Source: Flaccisagitta enflata | Lineage: Eukaryota > Chaetognatha > Sagittoidea > Aphragmophora | DNA: 64,000 nucleotides | Reading direction: 5' to 3' | NCBI GenBank assembly: GCA_965153355.1 | Contig: OZ231128.1 | Location: forward strand, 42,470,001-42,534,000 | Shown here: in pieces, positions 32,498 to 44,443 of the stretch | Numbering within the stretch: the stretch's first letter is position 1 | Layout: the number at the start of each line of letters is the position of its first letter | Notes under the pieces: generated by a model | The model's input: only the letters and a program-made list of their open reading frames with translations | Databases searched by the model: none | Told to the model about the DNA's origin: nothing | Made by a program: the position numbers and the translations under genes

Positions 32498-32847
32498 GAC
32501 AGACAGTCAGATCTTGCTTGATTTTACGCACACACAAAAAACAGTAACAGATGGACCAATGAATGGACGGACGGACGGACAGAGCCTCTAATAGAGATCC
32601 GAGGATACACGGCAAGACAGTCGCAGATAGATAGGCAGGAGCAGTAATGCAATAAATAAGGCTGGATACACGGCAATCCAGTCGCGGACAGTTGGGCAGG
32701 AGCAGTAGTGCAAAAACCGCTCGAAATTCAAAATGACGGACGGACGGACCGACCTGCCGACCGACACGGCAAGATGTAGAGTCGCGTGTCCGCGACTGAA
32801 AAAACGCTCGGAGTGTGACGGACCTATCGACCGACCAATACGGCAAC
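32011..32847 (+). mobile_element. Tandem cluster of about five hairpin elements
   Basis: Successive copies lie at 32011-32205 (end GAATTGCATGTCCGTAACTA), 32216-32276 (end TAAGTCGCCTAGGACGCGAC), 32277-32630 (with (GAAA)n at about 32355-32497), 32660-32803 (end AGTCGCGTGTCCGCGACT) and 32815-32847. The last is cut by the TA-flanked MITE that starts at 32850. All but the last show the (GGAC)-rich run before the terminal hairpin. Confidence 0.75.
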
Positions 32848-32849
32848 TA

Positions 32850-33461
32850 CAGTGCGGCGCAAAAATAAGTTTCAATCAGTTTAGTAAGCAAATATTTCAA
32901 AAATATTGAGTTAAGACAATTAAAATCCATGATATATTTAAACATCTTCAAAAATTCTACAAATCTAGTCCAATCCCATTATTGTAACTTAATTTGTAAA
33001 AAAGTTATACAAGTTCAAAGAAGGGATATAATTAACCAGTACTAACTATTGATGAAACACATCTTAGACCTTGTTTTTCTTAAGTAGTCTAAAAAAGAAT
33101 CATGATTCATGCATCATATCCATAAGCTTTTTAAAGGTCTTCAAAAAATCTTCAAATCTAGACCAAGCAGAACTTTATAGCTTGATTCCTTTTCAAATGA
33201 CATTAGTTTGAAGTGAATCAGTCATGTTTTAAAGCAATGAAAATATCATCATTTTTTGCTGTTTTTCCCAAGGTAATTTTGATATGTACTACTTCAAATC
33301 AATGTCACGCCTAAACAAAAAGAGCTAGAAATCTGGGATTGGTCCCAAATTAAAGAAAACTAAAAATCCTTTAATAATCTCACTGATAAAAGGTTCTTAT
33401 CTGCTATGGAACATACAAAAGACTTGTGACAAAACCTGAAACTTATTTTTGCGCCGCACTG
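32850..33461. mobile_element. Tc1/mariner-like MITE inserted in a hairpin element
   Basis: The left end CAGTGCGGCGCAAAAATAAG and right end CTTATTTTTGCGCCGCACTG are perfect inverted repeats flanked by TA (32848-32849, 33462-33463). It is 612 bp and AT-rich with no transposase frame. Confidence 0.88.
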
Positions 33462-33584
33462 TATAAAGAAAGAAGCCGTTGTCGTCATAAGAATCGAAAA
33501 TTTCCCCTCAAGTCGGCAGACATGAGTGGTCTCATCATCATTTTAACAAGCCCAACTGGCTGACAGTCGCGTGCTCCATTTTAG

Positions 33585-33812
33585 AATTACACACACACAC
33601 ACACAGACAGAGACACACAGACAGAGACACACAAACACACACAAACACGCACACACAGAGACACACACAGAGAGACACACGCACACAGAGACATACGCAC
33701 ACAGAGACACACACACAAGAGACAAACACACACAGAGACACAGACACACACACAGACAAACACACACACACAGAGACACACACACTCTCGAACACGAATA
33801 CACACACACACA
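33585..33812. repeat. Degenerate (CA)n/(CACAGA)n repeat
   Basis: CA dinucleotides broken by GA at semi-regular spacing. Confidence 0.9.
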
Positions 33813-33826
33813 ATTATTTTACAACA

Positions 33827-33957
33827 AAATAAGGCCGGACGATTGGGCAGGGGCAGTTATGCAAAACCCATTCACAATTCCGGATTGTGACAGACTAATG
33901 GTCAGACAAACTGACTGACACAGCAGGGTGTAGATTCATGTCCGCTACTTATAAAAG
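33827..33957 (+). mobile_element. Hairpin element, degenerate 3' end
   Basis: AATAAGGCCGGACGATTGGG, CAGGGGCAGTTATGCAAAAC, GACTGACACAGCAGGGTGTA and a decayed hairpin before TTATAAAAG. Confidence 0.6.
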
Positions 33958-34377
33958 ACTTTTCTAAAAGTGCGCAACGTGAAGTCTGTTTTGCGTCTAT
34001 TCTATGTCTGAATTCCATGAAAGTATTTATGGTACAAAGGCTCACAGTTTTAACTCTCGCCATTCTTCGCCAAGTCGAAAATCATTTCCGAAAACAGATT
34101 TGAATTCACCGTTAGCTAATCCACAAGGTGGTATGGCGTGTTTTCGAGAGTCGGCCTTTATCTTAACTCAGATGATGGCTTTCAAGGCACTTCTTTATTC
34201 TCTTTCAAATTTTTGCTTTAATGCATTTCCAAGCAATTCTGATTGAAAACTGATCAATTACTTATCATATTTCATCATTTTTGATAATCAAACGCGATTA
34301 AAAATTACGACATCTTTTTTTTCACCCAATTTCATCATGGTTTGTCACTGCTTAATTCCCTACCTCAAACTTTCTTT

Positions 34378-34460
34378 TTAGTCGCGTGCACGCGACTATG
34401 ACCCACTGTCCGTCTGTCAGTCGGTCGGTCGGTCGGTCCATCCATCCGTCTGTCTGTCCG
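34378..34460 (-). mobile_element. Hairpin element end, reversed
   Basis: The perfect palindrome AGTCGCGTGCACGCGACT is followed by (GTCGGTCG)n and (CCAT)/(CTGT) units. Confidence 0.7.
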
Positions 34461-34599
34461 CCCCGTCAGCCTAGCTTTTTTTCAGGCCGTTGCCGGTATG
34501 TTTCTGTCCTTCACTGTTTCTATAGGTATGAACCAAACGCCACTAGACAAGGTTCTGCTGGGGTTTGTCTGCTGCTGTCTTCTTTCTATTACAGATGGG

Positions 34600-34930
34600 A
34601 TCCATTACGTTTGAGCTGGGCAGCGCGGACAACATCAGAAACAGCAACATCCACAACAACAGCTTAGATGACATCAACGACTGCGTCAATGACGGCGACA
34701 GCCGCGGCCACAGCTGCGAGGCGAAGGCTGCGGCGAAAGAGGCGAAAGCTGCGGCGACAGCTGCGGCGATAGCTATGGGGACAGCTGAGGCAACACGGAG
34801 ATACATGCAGCGACAGCAATGGCAATAGATGCATCGACACCAAAAACACTATCAACAATGACAATGACGACATCAGCAACAAAATAGGCAATATAAGCAA
34901 CGACGACAATGACAACGACAATGACAACAT
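34600..34930. repeat. Degenerate hexanucleotide-like repeat (GACAAC/GGCGAAAGCTGC)
   Basis: Clusters of ACAACATC, GACGGCGACAGC and GCGGCGAAAG units. A frame of 87 codons (34565-34828) is Ala- and Asn-rich and follows the repeat. No splice context supports coding. Confidence 0.55.
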
Positions 34931-35919
34931 CAACTCAGTGGAGATATTTTGTGACAATTAGGATCTACAAACAAACTAAATACTATCAACTTGTGAATGC
35001 GTGAAAAAAACAAAACACTTTTATACGTTTAATGTTCTTGTAGAGATAGCAACCATTTATTAAGGACTCTCAGGGGTCTGCTTTGGATGCTATACTTTAT
35101 ATTATATTATATCAAGTCATTTCAAGTCATTTTAAGTTACTCAAATTAATTCTAAGTCAATTTACATTTAGTCTTTTGGTCTTTAGTCCTATGGTCTTAA
35201 CAACCCCACGCGACTGTGGCCTTGGTTTTTTATTCCCCCTTTGATTTCCTTCCAAATCTCCAAACCTTTTGATTCCCCCCTTATATACAGGCCTGGTTTA
35301 ATATTATGACTAATAACAACATTACCCTCCACAACCCTTATCAAAACCTCAAGATAAATAGCCTCACTACAGCTTCATTCTCTACCCTAAACAATCTCTG
35401 CCCAAAACGATAAAGACCATCCGCACGCTTAGCTAAGCTAACTAATCAGAGACAAACGAGAATGTCGGAAGAAGGGAACGGTTTGCATAATTATAATAAT
35501 TAAAGAAATAATGAAACAGTGGCCGTGAATTGCGGGAGTATCACGTGTGGCGACCAGATTACACTATACATATATAAAAAGAGAAAAACATTTCATTATA
35601 CGAATCAAAGATACCAGACACGTTGTGATCAACGAGCACACAAAGACCTCAGACGACTGAGACAAACAACGATATATATTATGCAGTCAAGAAATCTAAA
35701 AATTGGTTAACATAGGTTGTAAAATTTCATAAACAAGGACTTCAATGATTAAAATTTGTGTTTGGAAACTACCCATTGGTAGTTCACATGGTATAATTGG
35801 TAAAGTTGGTATAGTTTCGATTAGCATTAGCAAAATCAATAACAAAGCAGAATCTGGGTGTAAATTCTATTAGATATGTGTACAGCCGGAGTAAACCTTA
35901 ATGCAGGAAGTTTCACGTC
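34931..35919. other. Intergenic sequence downstream of makorin
   Basis: It includes AAGTCATTTT-type short repeats near 35103-35190. No gene is seen. Confidence 0.35.
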
Positions 35920-35925
35920 TTTATT
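35920..35925 (-). promoter_or_regulatory. Putative polyadenylation signal of makorin
   Basis: AATAAA on the minus strand, about 80 bases after the makorin stop codon. This is normal spacing for a short 3' UTR. Confidence 0.55.
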
Positions 35926-36004
35926 TAACTTACTAAGAATCAAAGAATCAGAACGTACACCAAGTTCGGTTTTTGATTCAAAGGACTTGACACACGTCCG
36001 GCTT

Positions 36005-39000
36005 TCATAGGAAGGCGAATCTCATGGCACTAAAATCGTCTTCATCGTCGGACAAATCGCTTTCGTACATGTCCGCGCCAAGATACTCGTCGGACATGTC
36101 ACTCAACGAATCGTCGCTTTCCAAGTCTCCTGAATGAAATGGACAGTTTACTTGTGGACAATTACATTGAAAGCTACTATCCATTTTTTTGCAGAGAGGG
36201 CGATCATTGACTCACCTACAGTACGTAGAAGCTGAATGATGAGATCCTCGTCCAGGTCGATGACTGATGAAAACGCCCCTTGACTCTCGCGTTCTTCGAA
36301 AAAATCCCATAACAGGGACTCCTGAAAAATGGGACACAAATTTTGTGCGGGTGCCGGATGGGATGGTGCGTCATGGATTAAATGGTAGATTGGAAAAAAG
36401 GAAACGTCCTAATGGTCATTTGGAACAGAGACGTTGAAAAAAGGAGAGTGATTTCAACAGCAAAATATTCCGACTTAAAAAGTGCTGATGATGATGATTA
36501 TGTACCAACATATGCACAACATAACAAACAACCTGCTGGAATAATTCATACAATGATAGAAAAATAGAAGCACTGACGTTGTTTCTTCATTTCAATAAAG
36601 CAGTAACACCTTATCCTTCGCTTACCTTACCTTGCATTCTATCGATTATTGGCAACTTTTAGATGCGTCCTCGCATCTCCATAAAAGAGTGTCCGTCCAT
36701 CGGTCAGTCAGTCCGTCAACAATTCATCAAAATCACTCACTAACCACCCATCACTATCTTTGGATGCGTCCTCGCATCTCTTGAGTAACCGAATGTTTGC
36801 CCCCAATCCACCCACCTCCAGATTTCATTTTGGAGAAAAAAAATTTGCTGAAGTGGAACAATAAATTGTGATCTTGTAGGTGAGCAATTTTCATTCATTC
36901 ATTCATTCATTCATTCATTCATTCAAATTCATTCATTCATTCATTCATTCATTCATTCATTCATTCATTCAATTTCATTCATTCATTCTCATTTCATTTT
37001 CATTCATTCATTCATTCATTCGCTTGATCGTTTCATTCAATTAGCCTTGTTCTGGTTGCAAACAACTTTTTTTTAACCACAAAATCAGTAGGGGAGGGTG
37101 GGGCAAATCGGGCCAGGGGCAAATCGGGCCACTTGTGTATGTAGGAGTCACTCCCGGAGTGACTATTGGGATAAAAGTTTTGATGATACTGCTATGAGTT
37201 GCACCAGTCAATGGGGTTGAAGAGGTGATGTTACCTCAGAACTGCTGCAGCAGCTGCAGCAGCAACACAGCTTCAATCCTGACCTACACTGATACGATCA
37301 CTGATTGTTTGTGATAAACTTTATCACAACTCTAACAAATGCCATTTCGGGTAACTTTTTGGTATTGGATATGATGATTGGGTTCAATACCTTTCACATC
37401 ACATAAATATTTGATATAATGTTGCTGGTCATGGCTCATATAAATTAGATTGAAACCGGTGGGGTAAATCGGGCCACTTGGTAATTCCTTTACAGAGGCA
37501 ATGAAAATACAATGAGAGGAGCAGCCAAAATCTCTAGCAACCCCCCCTGCAGCTTAAACAATTAATATTACATCAACTTTCAAGGTACCAGATCATTGCT
37601 TGCCCCAATAGAATTCCCGCCATCACGGCGATTTTTTCATTTCAACCTAGTTTTCAAAATACAGCCTTTCAAAGGGTCAAAATCAACTATTTTTGCAAGT
37701 ATTCAATTTTGCTCTATTTTAGCTAATAACTTTGGTATTATGAGAAAATTTAAAAATAGCCTTGATGGCGGGAATTGAATTGAGGTGTACTTGCATCTAC
37801 CACTTTTATCACTTTAATTATATTCACAATAAAAGCTGCAGGGGGGGTTGCTAGAGATTTTGCGGCTCCTCGCATTGTATTTTCATTGCAACTGTAATTT
37901 CTTTGTTAGTTGATTTTTCATAGCTGTAAAATACGATGTTTTCTGGTCATGGCATGAGGTGGAATCATTTTCATTTCTCAGTTGGTATAATTAAACAAAT
38001 CTGTCAAGAATATGTTTGAATCAGACCACAACATGGCTCCTGGCCGTCAGGTGACAAATTTTGGATAATTTTGTAGGATTCTTTAGGAAATATGTAAATG
38101 AAGCTGGAAGTGGCCCGATTTGCCCCACATGGGACAAATTGGGCCACACCAGATTTTCAAAAGATTTGGTCCCCTATGGGGCCCACTTCATATTACTCCG
38201 TATTTGTCTTTAAGCTATAGTTAAATGCTACCTTTCCACGGAATGTATTTATTTTTGTGATTTATTTTTAGAAAATTTCCAAACAAAAACAGTCAAAATG
38301 GCCCGATTTGCCCCGACCCCCCTAGTTTTCCAGTGTCATACTTCGGTAAAACATTTCTTTTACATCAGCTATAGTGGCATGGAGCAGGGGAAACTGTCAA
38401 ACCCTCATCTTCATTTCTTTTTGGGTCAATTTTTTTTTTGTTAACCGGACATCAGGCAGACAAATCGAAAGCCATTCTTACAGGGCACTCACCTGGATCG
38501 CTCTGAGAGTATTAGCAGCGGTTCTGACGCGTCTTTGTTTTGGTCGCGGTGGTTCTTCATTTTTCGCGATTGTCCCATCCTCGTAAGCGTGGAGGTAGAA
38601 ACAAGCGCTACCAAAGGGACATTTCCCACGTCCTTTGTCAAAATACTTGCAAGACATCTTGGATAATCGCGTCTTGTAATCTAAGGGACGAGAAGGCGGA
38701 AAGCAGGAATTTACTTTTCTTGGGAAATGGCCCTCAGCTCCGGGTTCTTTCAACGATACTAGTTACAGAAGTAATGATATTACAGTGAGAGGGGTAGTCA
38801 AAATCGCTAGCACCCCTACCTGTAGCTCACATGATCAATACCACAAGGGTATTAAAGGTGTTGGCCGATAGCTTATCCCTATATAATTCCCGCCATCGAG
38901 GCGATTTTGTAATCTCAACTTAGTTTTAGAGATACAGCTCTTTTTAGGGTGAAAATCGGCCATTTTTAGATGTGTTGGATTTAGCCCTTTTTTGACCATT

Positions 39001-42000
39001 TTCTATGGAATGAGAAGGAAATTTAGAAAACGCCTCGATGGCGGGAATTGTTTTGGCATAAGCTTCCAGCTGCCACCTTAGTTGTCTCTGAGACATTACC
39101 CTACTAAGCTGTGGGTAGGGGTGCTAGCGATTTTGCTGCCCCTCTCATTGTATTATCATTGAATCTGTAGAACATCGAGCAATGAAGCGAGTAACTGCAT
39201 AAGTCACGGTACATACGAAGATGAAATTTCATGAGTCAACTTTTCTTTTTTAATATTGTTAATTTGCATTTTTTCACTGATTAGAATTGATCATTATTTT
39301 ATAGTTAAAACATTTTTGCATTGAAATTCATTCTGAAGTCCATATCAACTAGGAAATGTATATGAGATGGACACCCATTGACTCCCAGTGGTCTGTCTCA
39401 AATTTGAATAAAAGATAACAGTGGACCTGCCACCGCCACCGCCGCCTCCACCTCCACTGTTAGAGCCCCTTCTTCCCCCACCGCCACCCTCACTAGCTCT
39501 GTCGCCCCCCCTCCCACGCTGCTACACAACTTCCTTAACATTAAAGTGAAAAAAAATTTCTCTGCGCCGCCGCCTCCTCCTACCTCCACCACCACCACCT
39601 CCTCTCCTCCTCCTCCCCCACCGCCGCCGCCGCCTCCTCCTCTCCTGCTGCTGCTGCTACCACCACTGCCACTGCCGCCGCCGCCGCCGCCGCCACCTCT
39701 TCTCTTCCGCCGCCGCCTCTCTTCTTCCTCCTCCTCTTCCGCCGCCGCCGCCGCCGCCGCCGCCGCAGCCTCCTCTTCCGCCGCCGCCGCCGCCTCCTCC
39801 TCCTCCTCCTCTTCTGCCTCAGGGGAGGAGGCAGCGGCGGCGGCATTAAAGATAGGGGAAGCAGCCCATGAGGAGGCAGCGGCGCGGCGGTGGCGGCGGC
39901 GGCGGCGGCATGTGGCCGGTGGCGGGTGGCGTGGCGCTGAGTATGATGAGGGCAGTAGCTTGGAGGAGCGGCGGCGGCAATAAATATATGGGAAGCAGCC
40001 TATGAGGAGGCGGCGGCGGCGGTGGCGGCGGCAGTGAGTATGATGAGGGCATTAGCTTGGAGGCGGCGGAGGCGGCGGCGGAGGGCGGCGGCGGCAGTGA
40101 GTATGATGAGGGCACTAGCTTGGAGGCGGCGGCGGCGGCGGCAAGTATGATGAAGGCAGTAGCTTGATAGAGGAGGCGGCGGCGGTGGCAGCAAAGATGA
40201 TGAGGGCAGTAGTTTGGAGGCGGCGGCGGCGGCAATAAAGATATGGGAAGCAGCCTGAGTGGAGGTGGCGGCAGCAAGTATGATGAGGGCAGTAGCTTGG
40301 AGGTGGCACCGGCGGCAATTAAGATATGGGAAGCAGCCTGAGTGGAGGCGGCGGCGGTGGTGGCAAGTATGATGAAGGCAGTAGCTTGATGGAGGCGGCG
40401 GCGGCAGCAATAAAGATAAGGGAAGCAGCCAAAGTGGAGGCGGCGGCGGCGGTGGCGGGTATGATGAGGGCAGTAGCTTGATGGTAAAGGCAGCAGCTTT
40501 AGCAGAGGCAGCAGCTGTGGTGGTAGTAGTGGTGTTTAGGGCAGTTATCATTACCTCCCTTGGTAGAGGTGGCGGCGGCAGTGGCATAGGCAGTGGTTGT
40601 AAGGACAAGATCAAAGGGCAGGGGCTATGGGCAGGGTCATTTCAGCCCGCTGGTTGTCACTACCTCGAGATGGATGTTGGAAAAACAAAGGTTTTTAAAA
40701 GAAAATTTTTTTTGCAATCTGATATACCTTGAGTGAAATTATATCTTTGTATACAGATAAAAAAATTTGTATTCTAAAAAACATGTTTTTTTTTCTAAAC
40801 ACTTTTTAGAACAGAATTATATTTTTATAAATGCAAAATTTTACATCTAAAAGTAGTGATATAATTTCACCCAACACCTATTTGAAATTTTGTTCTTTTT
40901 TTTATAACAAATACTTATGTCTTGTTTAATTACTTTTATCTTTAAACAATAAACAAGGCCGGATACATGGCTACTGAAGTCGCGTGCGAGTGGGCAGGGG
41001 CTATATTTGAGGTCACTTGACCATTTGGGTCAGTGAGGTCCAAAAATAAAAATCATAAAAAAAAATTAAGTGTAACCAACCAACCAAAAAAACGGACAAA
41101 GCGGGGTGTAGAGTCGCGTGCACGCAACTAAAAAAAAGTAATTTTTGATGGTTAATCTTTTTAAAATACATTTACAATAATCAAAAGTGTAAAAAACAGA
41201 ATACAGCTTTTGATATCAATAAAAATAACTGTCTGTAATAATTCTTAAGGACTAAAAATCAAATTTCATCTTTGTTTGCACTGTGACATAAGAGCACAAT
41301 ATTAATAGCATATACAAGACTATAAACATTTTAGCAAATAGTAGCCTACCTTCGATGAACTTATCCTTCTCCTTGTCATCCTCGTACCAATAGTTGGACG
41401 GTACGATGAAGTCCGAATGTGTACGACATTCAGGGCAAGAACGAACTACTTTCCGGTTATACTCTTTCCGCGCTCGCCACTATGATTATGCGGAAAATTA
41501 GAATGGGGGGGGGGGCAAAACAACACTTTCAAGGATTTAATTTTATCAAATTCTTCGCCATATTTCCCACGTAAAAATTCCATCAAAGAGATCATTACAA
41601 TACTACAATATTCAACGATGAGAATATATATATATATATATATATATATACTTACTTCACGAATACAGGCGAGACAGAATATGTGATTGCACCCGGTCAA
41701 AATACCAAATTGACGATCTTTTACGTTCGCTTTTTCCATCACCTTTTCCATGCAAATCCCACACTCCTGAGTAAAAAAAAACACAAGTTATTCACGGCGC
41801 GATCAGGCAAGATCCTCTTCATCCATGGCTCGAAATCAGCAATACTGTCACAACCAACAAACCCACTCTTTCAACAAGACAAATCCTCTCTACCAGATAA
41901 ACTAACTTCTAACCGGACAAATACCCTCATTCAACTTGACAAACCAGTTATCTAATTGACAATCGCAAGCTCTTCCTCTAACTCTTACTCTTACTCTGGC

Positions 42001-44296
42001 AAACGACAAACAAACATCAGCTTTTCAACTGACAAACAATACATATCATACCGACAAACATACGTGATCAACCCAAACCCATAGGCTCGGATGAGTCAAT
42101 ATATAATGTGTCTGTTGATCAAACAAACAGATCAATAAGAAAGAATTTAAAACCTTTAGCATTTTTTTTTCTTCCAAATTTCATTCATATTTCATTTCTC
42201 TTCCAACAATTACTTTACCCCTACTTCGTATATTACTGTGTTGTAGATTATTGATAGTCAGATCAAATAAACTTTTGCATATTGACACACCTTCTCGGAA
42301 CTAAGCGATATTGCAAAGGAAAGTTTCATGTCGTCTTCGAGGACTTTCATACACTCCGCTTGATGCTCCTTTCTTTGCACTTCATCAAATGGGTGAAGAC
42401 AAAGTTTCCCTGGAAAATGAAATTTAATCACTTATGACACCACTTTTTGGGCAGCAGCCCCGAAGGGGACGAAGTCCTGTAGAACACAGGGGATTTTTGT
42501 TTGTTTGTTTGTTCGTTCGTTTGTTTGTCCGTTCGTCCTCCCCCCCTCATCAGGCCCCTTAGGCCTCAAATTTAGCCTCTGCGACCTCAAATCTTGCCTT
42601 TCAGGCCTCAAATCCAGCCTCTCAGGCCTCAAATCTGGCCTTTCAAGCCCTAGATTGGGCTTCTCAGGCGTCAAATTGGGACGCTCACGCCTCAAATCCA
42701 AATTTTTAGGCCTCAAACCTGGCCTCTCAGGCCTCAAATCAGCTTGGCTTCAATTTATTGCTCTCAGGCTTCAAATCAGCCCTCTGACCTTTCAAGCCTT
42801 AATCCAGCTCTTTCAAGCCTCAAGTCAGCCCTCTCAAGCTTCCGATTGCAATCTCAGGCCTTACATCAGCCTTCTTAGACCTCAGTTTAAGCTCTTGAAG
42901 GCTATCAGTCAGCCCTCTATAGCATCTCATCCACTTCTTCAGGCAGGACAAACAAAAGTCCGTGTTCTATAGGACTTTGTCCCCTTCGGGGCCGCTGCCC
43001 TGCTCCCCCTCACTCCAATTCACAATCACTTAAAGCAGGGCAACGGGTATCGCTGACCACATATTGCCCTTGGGCGACCTGTTTAACACTACGAACGGTA
43101 ATTGCCAAGCTTTCAACACCTTAATTTCAGTCGATCAGCAGCAGTTATGTTCCCGAAAATTTATTAGAAAATGCATTCTAGAAAGGTAGTATGGAAAACC
43201 ACTAACATGCAAATTCCTAAAACTCTGATTTTTATCTCATTTGTCTTTAATTTTTGGTGCAGACTTTGACCCCTGACTTCATGTACAATACTCACCGCAG
43301 AGATCACACGCATCCCCGTGAGTGTATTGACAAGATTCTTGATAGGGACATTCCCCTTGAGCCGCGTATGGACACAATTCTACTTTCGTAGTCGCCTTTT
43401 TATTTTTAATACTACTGCTGCCAACATTCAGCTCTTTGAGTCCGGCGACAACGTCTTTGTAAGATTCCGTTTGAGCTTTCATTTCGCCGTTGAAGCAAAT
43501 ATTATTGCTGAACGACCCCGACGATGAGGAGGAGAGTCTCTGCCTCTGTTTCGCTCTCGCGCCGCTTGGATGAGACGACGCTAGGTTAGGAGCGGCCGGA
43601 GCAGGAGGAGGAGGAGGGGCGGAGGTGGGGACGGTTTGATGGGACGTAGACTGACTTGGCTGAGATCTGGGTGAGAAGATGTAAGTGACAACGCTTTAAT
43701 ACACAATTTTTTTTCTTATAGAAACCAAGTTTATAAAAACGTTAAGCTTGAAATGGCTGAAAAATTGAGAACATTGTAGTAACTTTACTAGTAGCTATCT
43801 CTATCTCATTTGCAAGGCTACCTCAAAAAGTGACGTTCTTAAAATAAAAGTGTAGCAGGGGAACGCGGATGAAAGTGGTTGAAACTAAGAAATAAATCAC
43901 GATCACGAGGAGATCCAACCCAAAATTTACCCATTTTCTTGAGCTCTGACGTGCTCGTATCGACATCTAGAGCCATAGGCGCAGTTTCCGGCAAGAAAAT
44001 ATCGGCAAACATTATCGGCGACGCTATTCTCTCGATCGTGGGAGTTCTGACAATGACGCCCAAATCTGAAAACAAAATGGTTAGGCGCGCTCAAGGACAG
44101 GAGCGTCAGGGAAACAAAATCGATTCTAATTCTACGGGCGAATCCAGTGATAAACAACCTAATCAAAGGCTTCACAGGCTGCCCCATTTACCCAGCAGGA
44201 TTAGCAAGTGGCTATACGGATATCTCCTTACCTGCAAACGCCATTGGCAAAGTAACGACACAGAACTCTTCTTCCTCCGATTCCTGCTTCAGCCAT
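36005..44296 (-). CDS. MKRN1: Makorin-type RING E3 ubiquitin ligase (9 exons)
   Basis: The exons are 44296-44232, 44065-43931, 43666-43296, 42409-42291, 41766-41656, 41479-41350, 38680-38493, 36321-36216 and 36129-36005. Every junction keeps phase, giving 449 residues, close to the usual makorin length. Domains in order: CCCH finger 1 (residues 13-31) is split across exons 1 and 2. Finger 2 is [20 protein letters not shown] Pro/Ser-rich linker follows. Finger 3 is [19 protein letters not shown]. The makorin Cys-His block runs from GDACDLCG into [15 protein letters not shown]. The C3HC4 RING runs from CGICMEKV to CPECR. Finger 4 is [21 protein letters not shown]. The acidic tail is as in animal makorins. 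Family knowledge predicts ubiquitin transfer to substrates and RNA binding. The start ATG gives [10 protein letters not shown] and opens directly into finger 1. The symbol denotes the family; orthology to MKRN1 rather than a paralogue is not tested. Confidence 0.93.
36655..36800 (-). mobile_element. Two hairpin-element ends in a makorin intron
   Basis: AGATGCGTCCTCGCATCT occurs at 36660-36677 with GTGTCCGTCCATCGGTCAG after it. GGATGCGTCCTCGCATCT occurs again near 36763. Confidence 0.6.
36891..37021. repeat. (ATTC)n microsatellite
   Basis: Tetranucleotide ATTC runs broken by AAATTC and TTTC. Confidence 0.9.
37086..38325. mobile_element. Large non-autonomous DNA transposon with another MITE nested in it
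   Basis: The left end has CAGTAGGGGAGGGTGGGGCA and AAATCGGGCCA. The right end has TGGCCCGATTTGCCCC and GACCCCCCTAG. Internal copies of the GGGGCAAATCGGGCC motif lie near both ends. A 402-bp MITE (37493-37894) is inserted inside. All of it is in the makorin intron 36322-38492. Confidence 0.7.
37493..37894. mobile_element. 402-bp TA-flanked MITE, copy 1
   Basis: It starts CAGAGGCAATGAAAATACAA and ends TTGTATTTTCATTGCAACTG, with TA on both sides (37491-37492, 37895-37896). Inner inverted blocks ATTCCCGCCATC and GATGGCGGGAATT are present. Confidence 0.85.
38766..39167. mobile_element. 402-bp TA-flanked MITE, copy 2
   Basis: It starts CAGAAGTAATGATATTACAG and ends CATTGTATTATCATTGAATC plus TG, with TA on both sides (38764-38765, 39168-39169). 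It is the same length and has the same inner inverted ATTCCCGCCATCG block as copy 1, but is clearly diverged. It lies in the adjacent makorin intron. Confidence 0.85.
39421..40610. repeat. GC-rich (GCC)n/(GGC)n tandem repeat region in a makorin intron
   Basis: The left half is plus-strand CCG/CCT codon-like triplets. From about 39780 it becomes GGC-rich, with about ten repeats of roughly 60-80 bp containing AAGTATGATGAGGGCAGTAG or GGAAGCAGCC. All frames give Pro, Ser or Ala homopolymer runs. It is not coding. Confidence 0.85.
40953..41135 (+). mobile_element. Near-complete hairpin element in a makorin intron
   Basis: AACAAGGCCGGATACATGGC, AGTCGCGTGCGAGTGGGCAG, GGGGCTATATTTGAGGTCAC, ACCAACCAACC, AAAGCGGGGTGTAGAG, then AGTCGCGTGCACGCAACT and AAAAAA. 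Confidence 0.8.
42440..43085 (+). repeat. GGCCCC-hairpin minisatellite element in a makorin intron
   Basis: CAGCAGCCCCGAAGGGGACG and TCCTGTAGAACACAGGGG open the copy. A 21-bp minisatellite (CTCTCAGGCCTCAAATC plus four bases) fills the middle to about 42945. The inverted flank GTTCTATAGGACTTTGTCCC with CTTCGGGGCCGCTGCCCTGC follows, then GGGTATCGCTGACC. Confidence 0.8.
43715..43850. mobile_element. Short MITE of the 19513-19640 family, in a makorin intron
   Basis: It starts CTTATAGAAACCAAGTTTAT and ends AGTGACGTTCTTA. The shared interior is TAGCTATCTCTATCTC. Confidence 0.6.
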
Positions 44297-44443
44297 TTTC
44301 TCTGTAAGAGTTTTCCTCGTTGCTCGTTAGCACAAAACTTTTGATTTATGAATGGATTTGTTTTCTTTTTTCCAAATCTTATCCGGTCTAGTCTTTTACC
44401 AGATCAAGGATCGTTTTACAGCTCGATGAATGGTTCATACTTT

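Noticed and set aside
34565-34828. Ala/Asn-rich 87-codon frame with ATG-like start
   Set aside because: It follows degenerate short repeats. No homologous domain and no splice support; listed only as a repeat.
39546-40614. Pro/Ser/Ala-rich frames up to about 200 codons on both strands
   Set aside because: Translation of GCC/GGC tandem repeats inside the makorin intron.
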